DNA from: Ulota crispa
Lineage: Eukaryota > Streptophyta > Bryopsida > Orthotrichales > Orthotrichaceae
Length of the DNA: 64,000 bases
NCBI GenBank assembly: GCA_963920765.1
Contig: OY987245.1
Location: forward strand, 11,176,727 to 11,240,726
Direction of reading: 5' to 3'
Positions 10,349 to 20,707 of the stretch are shown in pieces. The notes below the pieces were generated by a model that was given only the letters and a program-made list of their open reading frames with translations, made no database searches and was not told where the DNA came from. The translations under genes were made by a program, and so were the position numbers. Within the stretch, counting starts at the first letter, position 1. Each line of letters starts with the position of its first letter.

Positions 10349-10754
10349 AAGGGTTTGTTCACACTTGATGTTAAGAGTGGTAATAGCGAAGGAAAATTAG
10401 ATGCATTTGGACACACTTTTAGATTGCATTCATATTACTAATAGTCTAATACCAACACCATGCTATGTAATCTAAGTAAAAAGGTACTTTTTGGAACTTT
10501 TGAAGGTTCTAGATGATCACCTAAATCCGAGCTCTAGCATATTTTTTGGTACCCGTGCCCTCACCTAAGAGGAGAAATTTGAGAGGGAAAAATCTTGGTG
10601 GCTCAAACTGAATTTGATACCTTCAAATATGATTTAAGATAACTTTTTGGATTTAAGGTGGAGTACAAAATGGTACCTCCCTTTTTCCCGCCTTTTTCCC
10701 ATATTACATAATATGGTGTTTACCTCTTCTAACACCAAGTGTGAACATATCCTA
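10349..10754. repeat. TGTTCACACTTGGTGTTA element, copy 2, interrupted
   Basis: Left end GGGTTTGTTCACACTTGATG and right end AACACCAAGTGTGAACATATCC flank a nested element at 10456-10718. Without it the unit is about 140 bases, as in copy 1. Confidence 0.75.
10456..10718. repeat. MITE, CAC(C/G)ATATT family, nested, with 3-base duplication
   Basis: Compared with the uninterrupted copy 1 (CTAATACCTCTTCT), the filled site reads CTAATAC, element, TACCTCTTCT. This gives a TAC target duplication (10450-10452 side and 10720-10722 side). The ends are CAACACCAT and ATGGTGTT. This is the best evidence in the window for the insertion mode of this family. Confidence 0.75.
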
Positions 10755-11391
10755 AAATTCACACCTTTTTCATGTGCCTAAATTTCCACTTTGCAAAGTA
10801 CTTATGTGAGCTGTACGCAAAGTGACTTTTGACACGGTTGGTGTTTCAATGTAAAAAATGCAAACATTTTAGGATGCACGACTTTTATTTAGGGCACCTT
10901 GTATTTCAACTTCTAATAGTAGGATTACTTGTTGTAGAGAACTAATTTTTAAACAATTGCCAACGTCTTGAATGATTGTAATTGCGTTATTTATAAGTCA
11001 TGACCGTGGACATTTACAATTGTTGTGAACTAATTGTCTGCACACCTTCTTCTTTTTTTATTAGTGTGTATAAATGTAAGAATATGTCGTATTTCATTAG
11101 ATATGGGTTGTTCATGTAATTATAAATTATGCAAATATTTGAAAATCTCTTGATGTTCAAGCAAAATATGAGGAGATCTCTTAATGCTTTGCATACATAT
11201 TTGTTGAAGAATAATAATTTTGGGTGATTATGTATGGACTTTGAAAAGTTTGTGATTAATTGAGTATAGCATATATGAACTGTAGTGTCTTTTATTCTAC
11301 CATCAACATATCTTGGTTAATATTAACCTTTTATTACAAGTTCAAAAAGTGCTTGTCATAATTTAAAATAAACATGGCATCTATCAAAGGT
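10755..11391. other. AT-rich intergenic DNA
   Basis: No open frame of interest, no named repeat and no coding composition seen. Confidence 0.4.
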
Positions 11392-12331
11392 TTAACCTTT
11401 AAAACCCCAAGTGTTCCTTTGAAAGACAAATCAATTTTGGGCATGTACCTATAGCTAAATTAGTTTGTGTGGTTTTTTGAAAATTTTATTGAAGGTGAGG
11501 AATTCAAAGACTTACACGAACATCTAATTTTTTCTTCATTCAGACATTTGGCAAAAAAATTATCAAGAAATTTTTGAAATTAGGGAAGAAGGGGCAATTT
11601 AGGCAAGGCCTCTCCTTTGTAAGTGGGTGTTTGACTCCAAAAAGGGTCAACCCTTATGGGCACAAGGTATGGACACTTAAGCAAAGGAGAGTGGAGAAGA
11701 GGAGGCCTATATCAGGGAACTCCCAACTCTCCATTCTTTTTGCCTTGTGTATGTAAAATTTAGTACTTTAACTTTTTAAGCGATTTGTGTATTTGATTTT
11801 TAGTTCTTTTTTTCCAAGTTGTAGTGAGCTAATATTCCTTGATTCATGTTGGCATTTGGATCCGTGCAATTCAAATTTCTAAATTTTACGTAAAACTTCC
11901 AAATTTGCCTAGTGTATTTGCAATTTCATGAGCTTCCAACATTAAAAGATTGTTTGAAGTATGTTATACACCTCTATTTCATTTGAAAATTCTCCCACAC
12001 ATACCAAACTTGGTCTTCTACATGGCACAACTAAACTTCAACTTTGTATAAATCAATTTATTACTGTAAGAGTTGTCAAAGGCTTCTGAAATTTCTAGGT
12101 ACGTAGGAAGGAAAACAAGCTATCTTCTTCACTTCAAATGTCATTATCTCACCCCTCTCCATTTGAAATGAGCTAAAAAAATTCCACAAGTACCTCCCAT
12201 AGTCTAGGGCAAAATTTTTTGGTTGGATTTTCAAAAAAAGTTTTTTTACACACCTTTCTACTCATTCCCTAGAAGTGGTAGTTTATAGTGACTTTTACAC
12301 ACAAAAAAAGGCTTGGGCCTTTAGGGGTTAA
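11392..12331 (+). mobile_element. TTAA-bounded piggyBac-like element, long type, copy 1
   Basis: Bounded by TTAA at 11392-11395 and 12328-12331. The right end reads GGGCCTTTAGGGG before TTAA. The left end has decayed but its following text (GGGCATGTACCTATAGCT) parallels GGGCAAGGTACCTATGGCTT in the copy at 56025. About 940 bases, no transposase frame. The open frame at 11574-11756 inside it has no recognisable domain. Confidence 0.6.
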
Positions 12332-12388
12332 AGAACTCACCTCCAAATTGTCTCTAATGCATGACCCCATCAAGAATTAAAATATCCT

Positions 12389-13434
12389 TTAACCCCTAAA
12401 GGACCAAAGTCCCCTTGGGAGACTTTTGAGATTTTGAGTAGGCTCGTGTGACCTCAATTTTTGTCATGATTTTTTGAAACTTTTTACAAGTGTGTAGGAA
12501 TGTATAAGATTTGGGGGATACAAAAAATTATGTAATTATGTCACACGGTGCACAAATTACAGGTATTTTTTGACCAAAAGCAATTCGAGGAGCAGCTTAG
12601 GCAAGAGAGAAAATATTGACTTTGGGAGGGGGCAGGGAAGGGGCTGCTCCGAGTTCTCTAAGTAGGGCAGCGGGTGAGAGCAAGGAAACCTATATGGGTG
12701 GGAGCCACCCATGGTGAGAATGGTGGGGCCATATTTTATAGCATCCCAGTCAGCCCGTGACACTGCTGCACTTTTGCGGCCAAATCATGAGCAGCCAGGG
12801 TTTTATTTTGGTTTATTGTTGGTAGACTAATGGGCACCCAGAAATATAAGAAAGTAAGGAAAAAATGGACAATATAGGATAGAATAGTCAACATGTGGAC
12901 ATGCATGCATAAATTAGACTTTTTTTTTCCTCTGACATCTGAAGTACATGTTTATCTTTGTACATATCGTTTGGATTTTTCATATCTAAAAACATGTGGT
13001 GGGAAACTTCATTCAAAAATGTCATAGTGTATTGGCAAAAGTTGTTATATAATGGCATTGCAGTATTTTTTAGGATGTGTTACGTATCTTTGATTGCCTT
13101 GAAAATTGGTGTACATATGTCTAACTTGATCACCTCTAAGATAAAATTATAACTTCAATGTCTGTAGTGCAAAAAAAATCAGCAAATGGCGGTCAAAGCC
13201 ATCTGAAACTTTTGGGCACCATAAAAAAAAATGTTTCTCTTCAAATGCTCATAACTTTCAATCCGTACTATCAAATGTCACAAAATTTTCAAGACTTCTT
13301 CTACAAGTGCATTACAAGATCCTATGGTTAGATTTCCAAGAAAAGCATCTTGGTGAAATTTTTGATGAACGCAATAGTAGGGGCAATTTTGAGCGGTTTT
13401 TGACAGAAATTGGCCTTGGTATTTTACGGGTTAA
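12389..13434 (+). mobile_element. TTAA-bounded piggyBac-like element, long type, copy 2
   Basis: Starts TTAACCCCTAAAGGACCAAA and ends TTTTACGGGTTAA. The last 200 bases (for example ATAACTTTCAATCC, CTATGGTTAGATTTCCAAGA) correspond to the same part of the copy at 56025-56955. A GC-rich patch at about 12560-12790 and a partial GTAAGGAAAAA repeat at about 12795-12940 look inserted. It lies only 57 bases after copy 1, in the same orientation. Confidence 0.65.
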
Positions 13435-13631
13435 GGATCAAGTTACAATGTAACCATCTATGACGGCATAACTAACAAAGCCACCAAGCAATTCAACCGA
13501 ATGTGCAAGGAGAATTGGCATTTAGTGTACACCCAATTCAAATTGCGAAAAAGGTGGTTGAATTTGAACTTTCTGCTTTAAAACTGGTCCAATCTTACCA
13601 AAAAAAATTATAATATATTATTATTTAAGTA

Positions 13632-13952
13632 TATAAATTTTATAATTCACAGATACACTTGAAGTTTGCGCAATATTTGTATGGATACACTTGGTTTTTC
13701 AAAAATGGCACAAAGATCCTTGAACCATAATTTTTAAGCATTTTTTTATTGTACACATCACTTCCTTCTCCTTTATGCTCAAGCTGCTTATTTTTTCTCA
13801 CTCCTTGTTTTGATGTTGATCATAAAGAAAATAATGTGCATAACAAAATAAGTGCCTAATTTTTATGATACAAGGATATTTGTGCAATTCCTGAAAACAA
13901 GGGATATCTATACAAATAATGCAAACTTCAAGAGTGTCCATAAAATTTTCCC
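13632..13952. repeat. Foldback MITE, GGGAAAATTT family, copy 2
   Basis: Left arm contains AGATACACTTGAAGTTTGCG, right arm GCAAACTTCAAGAGTGTCCA and the end AAAATTTTCCC. More diverged than the copies at 1366 and 44756. Confidence 0.65.
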
Positions 13953-14021
13953 TATGAAAAATATCTGGGTGCAATCTAGCTAAAAACCAATTGAAAATGC
14001 AAAAAGGTTGGATTTTAGCTG

Positions 14022-14280
14022 GTGAACTCAAAACTTCTCCCCGAACGCTGGTTTGACCAGTTTTCTAGTACATGTCAGCTCCGAGTTCCCTGTGCTTCCC
14101 TAGCAACAACAGTACTCATCCAGCCATCCACCGCCCAAACATGTGATGTTTGGGTTTCTTCAGCTTTACTTTTGCTGCTGACACAAGCGACTCGTTCAGC
14201 ACTAGAATAATATTCAGTAGCGCTACCAGGCGCTGCCTCCCTCCAGATGAAATGATGTGGAATATTTCACAATTCACACC
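14022..14280. other. GC-richer fragment, unidentified
   Basis: A patch of about 200 bases with higher GC and a plus-strand open frame (14022-14210) stands out between two repeats. No domain, ATG context or splice sites support a gene. It may be a captured genic fragment. Confidence 0.2.
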
Positions 14281-14412
14281 CATCTTTAGTTATGGGAACA
14301 CTTGGATGAATTTGTCAGAGAGTTTATGAAAGAGAGGCTCAATTTAGTGCACACATCGACAAAGCTATTGAATGTTATGAGTCGGATTGACTGGCTCATG
14401 TTGGGTATGGCA

Positions 14413-14698
14413 GCAAGGTTTTTTTGTTTGTTTTTTCTTTGGTAGGCCGACAGGCACCCAATAATATAAGCAAGTAAGGAAAAGCGGATAAAATTGGATA
14501 GAATCATTGACAAGTGCATATTCATCCATAAATTATACTAATATTAGTAAATTTCATCCAAAATTTGATAAATTTGATGTTTGTCTAGGAAGGGAATTGA
14601 CGATTTCATGGACTCTTCCATCAATTTTCTGTATTGTTACAATTACCAGTGAAGAATTGAGGTAGGGCTTTGGCAAATTTTTGCCAAATAAAAACCTG
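14413..14698. repeat. Dispersed repeat with GTAAGGAAAA core, copy 2
   Basis: Begins with AGGTTTTTTTGTTTG and TTTGGTAGGCCGAC, then AAGCAAGTAAGGAAAAGCGG, and ends GGCAAATTTTTGCCAAATAA. Same order of words as 2426-2707. Confidence 0.65.
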
Positions 14699-14845
14699 CA
14701 TACAGCTAGGTTGATGTGGGGCCAGGGTGAAAAATCTCAACTCTTTTTACAAGCGAGGTAAAAGTAATAATTTGCCCCCTTACTGTGGCGTTTCTCAGAG
14801 GTATCCTGGTCTCTGAATCCAAATACGCAATAAAAAAATTCAAAT

Positions 14846-15220
14846 TCAAATTTTCATTGATAAATTGACAAACTTGTACATTTTTTTTGCAGGTGGAAGA
14901 TTTATTTTATTTTTTCCACCCTGGCCCACAAACACGTGAGTGCAGTGTGCACTGTGCAGTAACAAAAAGCCCTCATATTGTTGAGAGAATGAAACAGTTT
15001 GGCGTAGTTCCTTATTCTTTGGTTTTGTCGTTTCTGAACTCATTGACAGAATGTCGGACAGCGACCATAGTTCTTTTTCAGTGACCTGTATTCGACTGTA
15101 GAGTGGAGACTGTTGAGGCACAGGTGTCAGGGCATGTCTTTCCCATACACTGAGAGCCGCTTTACAGTAGGAGTCAAGGCCATGAGGATTTAGGGCCTTT
15201 TTGAACAAAATTTCACCCAA
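14846..15220 (-). pseudogene. Coding-like minus-strand fragment, unidentified
   Basis: A 124-codon open stretch whose N-terminal two thirds look protein-like (ALNPHGLDSYCKAALSVWER, then VTEKELWSLSDILS) and whose tail runs into AT-rich filler. No family is recognised and no splice partners were found. It is most simply a gene fragment, possibly carried by a transposon. Confidence 0.3.
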
Positions 15221-15275
15221 ATGGCCTCAAGCACGGCTCCAAGTGCCCATTATAATATGATTATGTTGGGATTAC

Positions 15276-15911
15276 TTAACACCTGAGCGCCCAGGTCATA
15301 TTCATCAAACCTATTCACACTCAATCCAACTAAGGTAGGCGCACCCATAAGCGTGGAAATAAGGGTTTTGGAGTAAGTAAAATAATTGACTAATTTTGAA
15401 AAAATTATTGTAAGTTAGGAAATGGAAATAAAAAATATTGGCATCAATTTCAAGGTTCCAACTGCAAGCATTTGTTCACAAAGATTTTTCAAAGTCCAAA
15501 ATCACTGAAATTGTAGGAACCATGTATAAGAGATGCTAATCACAAGGCTTGTTGGTCTTAAATAGTGAGATGGGTACTCAAAACCTCATGCTAGTCACCC
15601 ACAACCATCACTTCATCACCCATAACCATCACTTAGTCACCCACAACCATTTGTTTTTTATTAATTAGCCCTGCCACTGTCAGGTGACGAGCATGGGGAC
15701 ACAACACTTATGGATGCTGCTACCTTAATCTGTCATGACAAATGAGATTCATTAAATCTAACCGTATTGATTGGTAGGAGACATAGGCCCAAAAGTATAG
15801 AAAAAAAGGACACATGATTTATCTTTATTGATGAAAAGATTATAATAATCAAACATGGAACTTTTTCAACTGTGAGAGGCAATATGTGGGGTTGGGGGCG
15901 CTCAGGCTTAA
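15276..15911 (+). mobile_element. TTAA-bounded element with GAGCGCCCAGG ends, interrupted
   Basis: Left end TTAACACCTGAGCGCCCAGG, right end GGGGGCGCTCAGGCTTAA: inverted ends that begin with C-rich sequence and are bounded by TTAA. An AGGTAGG-family element occupies 15333-15725; without it the element is about 240 bases. Its right TTAA (15908-15911) doubles as the left TTAA of the next element. Confidence 0.7.
15333..15725 (+). repeat. AGGTAGG(C)GCACCCATAAGC element, copy 2 (nested)
   Basis: Starts AGGTAGGCGCACCCATAAGC and ends ACTTATGGATGCTGCTACCT, flanked by TA on both sides (15331-15332, 15726-15727). 393 bases. The interior has a short imperfect repeat of TCACCCA(C/T)AACCATCACTT. It is nearly identical in layout to 61529-61922. 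Confidence 0.85.
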
Positions 15912-16142
15912 CCCTGAACGGCTTGAAGGTCCTTTCTGGCTATATGATAGTATTTTCCATCTACGTATTGCAAGAGAGTGGGCTTATCAAAATTTGCACG
16001 CACCCACCGGCCACCATCATACAACATTTCAATCTATATAGTTGTAACCCTTGATTTGCAGCTGTTTTGAACTTCTGGTTGCTACAATACTTGAGAAGTT
16101 TGGTGCCGTAGCTCCAAAGCCCAAGCGTTGTTTAGGGGTTAG
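15908..16142 (+). mobile_element. TTAA-bounded short element
   Basis: Starts TTAACCCTGAACGGCTTGAA and ends GCCCAAGCGTTGTTTAGGGG then TTAG. Its body matches 23878-24109 along its length (CACCCAC..CACCATCATACAAC, TTTGGTGCCGTAGCTCCA), so the two are copies of one 230-235 base element. Confidence 0.65.
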
Positions 16143-16900
16143 CTCTTGTGTGTGTAAAGGCTTTGAGGCCAAAAAATTGAGGACACTAGAGCAAACTCTA
16201 AAAATTTCAGGAGAAATGGGATAAAAAAAGAAACCAAGGATAACCATTGATATTATTACTCCATCCTATGGTGTTGGATATCTCAAAAGAATATTTTTTA
16301 TTCAAAAATATAAAATTTTATAAAATTTGACAACAACCTTAGACCCAAAAATTGGTTTCACATTTTTGGAAGACCAGATTTTTGGAGTTAGGGCCGTATC
16401 AAATCTTGTTTTTTAAATATATTAAAATATGCGTTGTGAGAAATTAGCCTTGACTTGTAATGTAAAGGCCATGAGGTCATTTCCAGAGTATGAACCTATC
16501 AGACTCCAATATTGGAAGTGTCGGAGGCTAGAAACCAGCCTTGACTTGTAGTGTAAAGTGGCCTTGATTATTGCATTTAGGTTGCCCCACACTAATGTAT
16601 TGACATTTAACAATATATAAATACTTACTACTGTTAGAGGAAGTTTTATCCATAATTATTACAACGAACAATTTTCAAAAAGCCTTGTAACAATAACAAA
16701 GATGCTGAAAAAAACTATTGGATTTCAAGTCCCAAACCATGTGGAATTTTAACATCTAAACAATTGCACGCGCCTCCAAGTGGCCCACCAATGAGTCATG
16801 AGGTAACTTTCTAGGGTAAGGCAACCTAATTGTTAAGGCTATTTGGATGCAATATTTAGTGTAGTGTTTTTGGTATAGTAGGCCCTCAATATATCTATTA
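16143..16900. other. AT-rich intergenic with a short direct repeat
   Basis: No gene. CCTTGACTTGTAATGTAAAG at about 16448 recurs as CCTTGACTTGTAGTGTAAAG at about 16539, about 91 bases apart. Confidence 0.4.
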
Positions 16901-17609
16901 AGGGCATCCTCAATCCATAGTTGGCATATTAGTCTTGCAATGCATTACAAAGGACTTGGGCCCAAGAAAGGGCTGTGAGTTTGGATGTTCCCAATGCTAG
17001 AACCAACCACTACTAGTCGTTAGAAAAAATAATTTAAAAAAATTTAAAAAAAAAGTCAAAAAAAGTTTTTTTTCCAAAAATAATAATTAAATAATAACAT
17101 CTGACATGGTGGCCCTAATGTCATGTCATATTGCTGCAAATTGCCTATGAGGAAGTGTTGTGGAAGTGTTCCCAAAGTTCCCATAGTTTTGGGGGAAGGG
17201 GCCCATTCTCGGATCCAAATCCTTGCAACAATAAGTAGAGGACTTGATCAAGGGGCCCTCAATTATGCAGACCAAACACCAAGCAATGTGACGCAATCCA
17301 AATGGGTATTTAGAACTCTAAACATAGTTTCTATAGGGTATCCTTCTCCACTCCACACCAAAACTTGTCTTTGCGCACATTTTGCAACAAGGCTGTAACC
17401 ATCGTGACGTTGACCAGCAGAAACATAGAGCCATGAAGAATTTGTCAGAGCCGCTAGAATTACCAAGTGTGAGCAATTTTTTGCTATCCCTTCACTCATC
17501 TTAAAATCCCACATGCCAGCTGCATTAGATCATGGTTACATTTGCAATCTAGGACCCAGTGTGAGAGTACAGTTGGAAGGCTGATATGCCAAGTGGACCG
17601 AGGATGCTC
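16901..17609. mobile_element. TTA-flanked element with GGGCATCCTC ends
   Basis: Left end AGGGCATCCTCAATCCATAG TTGGCATAT and right end ATATGCCAAGTGGACCGAGG ATGCTC are inverted, with TTA on each side (16898-16900, 17610-17612). The ends resemble the PIF/Harbinger-like GAGCATC(C/T) families at 24221 and 62110. About 709 bases; frames at 17123-17514 lie inside it and encode nothing recognisable. Confidence 0.65.
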
Positions 17610-19580
17610 TTACATAAGATTTTATCCTGCAAGGCTGCAATTGTCGCTTTTCATCCCTTCACATTTATGACCGGTGATTGCAAGTGGTAGCAGGTTTATC
17701 TTATTTTGTAAATAGTTTAGGCTGTCAAGTAAAACCAGCCGCGGTCTAGGTCAAGCAAACTGGAATGTAAACAAATTAATGGAATTTGATCAATTATTGG
17801 GATCTTTTACCTAGAAAAGCTTTCATTCATTATGTGTATACTAGCTAGAAAGAATATCTTGTTAGAGTATACATCTATTGAGTTATTTAAGGATATGGAA
17901 GATTTTTGGCTAGATGGGTAAAGATGAATTTGATATGGTTTTATCAATTATTTGAGTCCAATGCAAAACCGCAATGATTCAGTGTCAATTTTGCCTTGGC
18001 ATGTACTAAATTTTGTTATCGTGGGTTACTTTTGCTGTGGCTATACTCAATTTTATTGTATTTTATCTTCTTTGATATCTTGCTATAAAATGTATATTTA
18101 TTGATTTGAAATTGATTCAAAGACTCAATGGGGGTGAATTATGAATGGTTGGATATATAATTAGTACTCCCTCTGTCCCAATATAAAGCTCCATATTAGG
18201 CATAGTTCTTGCTTGGGGGTCAGTGTGTAAAAAAATAAGGGGATAGGTGCAAACACCAAGTACTTTTTAAGGGGGCATTAGTCTTTTTTTTTATAAAAAG
18301 ACCCTATCATTATGTAATTTTCTACTTTGCGTTATTATAGAACGGGCTTGCATTACTTATAATTCTAAACTGATATGAATAAATGATATGGTAAATTAAA
18401 TAAAATAAAAAATTCTACTACAATTTTTTTTAGACACTAAACTTCTTTCAAACTTTTTTCCCCTACTAATGACTATATTCAAGTTTCAACTATACATTAA
18501 CAAAAAAGTGTACTCAATACCACTATTGTACCTTCCATAAAAATTGTCAATGATGCTTGTTTACTAGGAAGGTATCATATTATTGAATGCTATATAAATT
18601 GAACTTTAGGTTTAGGTCCTTTTTACATGATTAATGTGAATGATATAGAGATCATTTTTTGATATTAACTTTACTTTAACCTACATTGTTTGATTCAACA
18701 TACTGTACATGTCTTTACAATATGCAAAATAATATGCTCCACTAAATTGTGGTACACAACAAGAAATTGTCAAATATAATTTATATTATGCAAACTTTTT
18801 GATTGGCAAAAACATGCGGTACATATGTTTGCTTCAAATTGTTGTACATGTCTTTAGTGTATGCCAAATAATATGTAAGAAATAATTTTTGAATAGCAGC
18901 CAAAAAATGGAGACAGTGGAAAAGACAAATTGAGCAATTCCCAAATCCCAAGTTGGACCTTGAACCTTGAACAGCAAACAACAAATAGAGGGCTCAAAGC
19001 AAGAACTGCCAATTTCCAAAATTAAATGACAACCACCTAAAGGCATCCAACGTCTATTGTAGAAATTAGTAAAGTCTATAAAATTATTGAACACTTTGAA
19101 TATGCCATCCACCTAAAGCCATCCAACGTCTATTATAAAAATTAGTAAAGTTTAAAAAATTATTGAACACTTTGAATATGCCATACACAAGGCAGTAAGA
19201 TTTACAACTTTTAGCCGAAAAAAAGAATAAAACGGGGGGTATCCTAGGTCTAGCTTATTTCTAATTGGACCTAATTTTCTATACCCTATAGTAGTTTGAA
19301 GACATCTCATGATATTTTTGTATCCTATAGTATAAAAAATCAAATTATAATTTTTATCTCAAATATTTTTTAGGCACCCTATCATTTGTTCGCATGTAGT
19401 TTCTATTGCTACCTCTCACTGCACCCCCCAAGAGTCCTTGTCCCACTAAAAAGCTCCCTTTTACTACTTTCAATTGTTGAGAAAGCGTTTGTCATGTTCA
19501 ATGGTCTCATGGGGGCTAAGAAAAGATGAAAATGCTTGCTATGGCTGATTCTTTTTTTGTTCTCTTTTTTCTTTTTTCAG
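17610..19580. other. AT-rich intergenic with solo MITE end and a tandem duplication
   Basis: No gene. At 18175 TA is followed by CTCCCTCTGTCCCAATATAA, a Stowaway-type left end, but no matching right end was found, so it is probably truncated. The tandem duplication at 19033-19184 is listed separately. Confidence 0.4.
19033..19184. repeat. Two-copy 76-base tandem repeat
   Basis: Units starting at 19033 and 19109 share CCACCTAAAG, CATCCAACGTCTATT, AAATTAGTAAAGT and ATTATTGAACACTTTGAATA in the same order. Confidence 0.85.
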
Positions 19581-19948
19581 GGCAAAGCGATGACAACCAA
19601 TCGTTGTAGTCCTAGCGGTTTGATGCGGCGGAAACAAGAAATCCAGCAAGCCAAGGCAAATGAGAAGCTACGTCGTAGTAGCAAGCAAGTTAAGGCAACG
19701 CTCGCTCTCATGGAACAAAGTCGATTCAAGTATGAGCTCTCCCAAGAAATGTTAGGCTCATCCCAAAGCAAGCCAAGGAGGTAGGCACTTGCGCTTGAAC
19801 ATAGGTACGAGAAAGTGCTCCTAAAAATCCGTGAGGGTTGTGGGACCAGCGTCAAAAACTCCAGCAAGAGCTTACTCTGCAGCGTACAAAGGCTAGAGTA
19901 ATTAGAGCAATGAAACTTGCTTGCATTGGCAATGCCAATTGGGAATAA
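19581..19948 (+). pseudogene. Decayed coding region, charged helical protein
   Basis: A long pyrimidine tract ending TTTTTTCAG (19580) precedes an open frame to TAG 19782-19784 rich in K, R, E and Q (contains KANEKLRRSSKQVKATLALM). Beyond that stop, coding character continues in a second frame (LALEHRYEKVLLKIREG) and then a third (QRQKLQQELTLQRTKARVIR) up to TAA 19946-19948. The three pieces in order read like one protein broken by two frameshifts. Such charged helices occur in Myb/NAM-associated proteins linked to PIF/Harbinger elements, but I cannot assign a family. Confidence 0.4.
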
Positions 19949-20029
19949 TAGATCTGGCTTTTGTTAATAATAAACATGTCTGTTGGTCAAGCAAGCTTAG
20001 CTACAAAACACATTGTGTGGATAAATAAA

Positions 20030-20470
20030 AATAGCATGCATAAAAAAATGTATGGGTAAATACGCTGCCTAGGTAAATAAAAATAGCATGCTTAAAAAAT
20101 GTATGGGTAAAAAACACAAAATAAAATAAAACATTTTGAATGGATTACTACATGGGTAAATATTTGTGTAGGTAAAAATAAATAACACTTTTATGCGTAT
20201 ATATAATAGATTGGGTTGTTTTTTGGTTTGTAATAGTTGCAGCATAATGGAAATTTATGGGTCTAAAAACTTGCTGCATGGGTTAAAAATTGCATAAATA
20301 AAAAATGGCATGAGTAAAAAATGGCATGTGTAAAAAAATTGCTTGGGTAGAAAACTAAAAATATAAAAAATTGCGTGAATGATTTCTATGTGGGTAAAAA
20401 ATTTGTGTAGGTAAAAAATAAGTAATATTTTTATGCGTGAGAAAACAATGACGTTCCTTTTATTATGTGG
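20030..20470. repeat. Degenerate GGGTAAAAA tandem array
   Basis: The word GGGTAAA or GGTAAAAA recurs about every 18-25 bases, mixed with ATAAAAATAGCATGC and AAAATTGC(A/G)TG. Two longer units (near 20020 and 20075) repeat TAGCATGC then AAAAAATGTATGGGTAAA. Non-coding. Confidence 0.6.
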
Positions 20471-20618
20471 GTTAAAATCTCTATGGATACAAAACAAAAA
20501 ATGCTTTAATACAAGGGAATGTTTGTTAAACAAAGACAAATATTAGACTGCATGGTGCCTGTCAGTATGTATTAGTGTGTTAAGCAATTTTAGTTATGAG
20601 CATGGTTGAGCATGGATT

Positions 20619-20707
20619 GAGAGCCCAAGTCTTGAAATCAAGAGCTCAAGTCTTGAAATTGAGAGCTCAAGTTGTGAAATTGGGAGCTCAAGTCCTAAAT
20701 TTGAGAG
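20619..20707. repeat. Four-copy tandem repeat of about 23 bases
   Basis: Units of the form GAGAGCTCAAGTCTTGAAAT repeat about four times with single-base changes. Confidence 0.85.

Larger units (their letters stand above)
9893..10754. repeat. Tandem duplication containing two hAT-like MITE copies
   Basis: Unit 1 (about 9893-10190) and unit 2 (about 10193-10754) share ACATTCTGGTCCA, TTAGATT or CAGATT, ATTCC(G/A)TCCCGGTACA, GGACTTGGACTCTGTCATGT and the element described below. Unit 2 is longer because a MITE (10456-10718) is inserted in it. Unit 1 is GC-richer and less decayed. Confidence 0.8.

Noticed and set aside
17123-17514. Overlapping 83-91 codon frames on both strands
   Set aside because: Inside the TTA-flanked element at 16901-17609, no recognisable domain.
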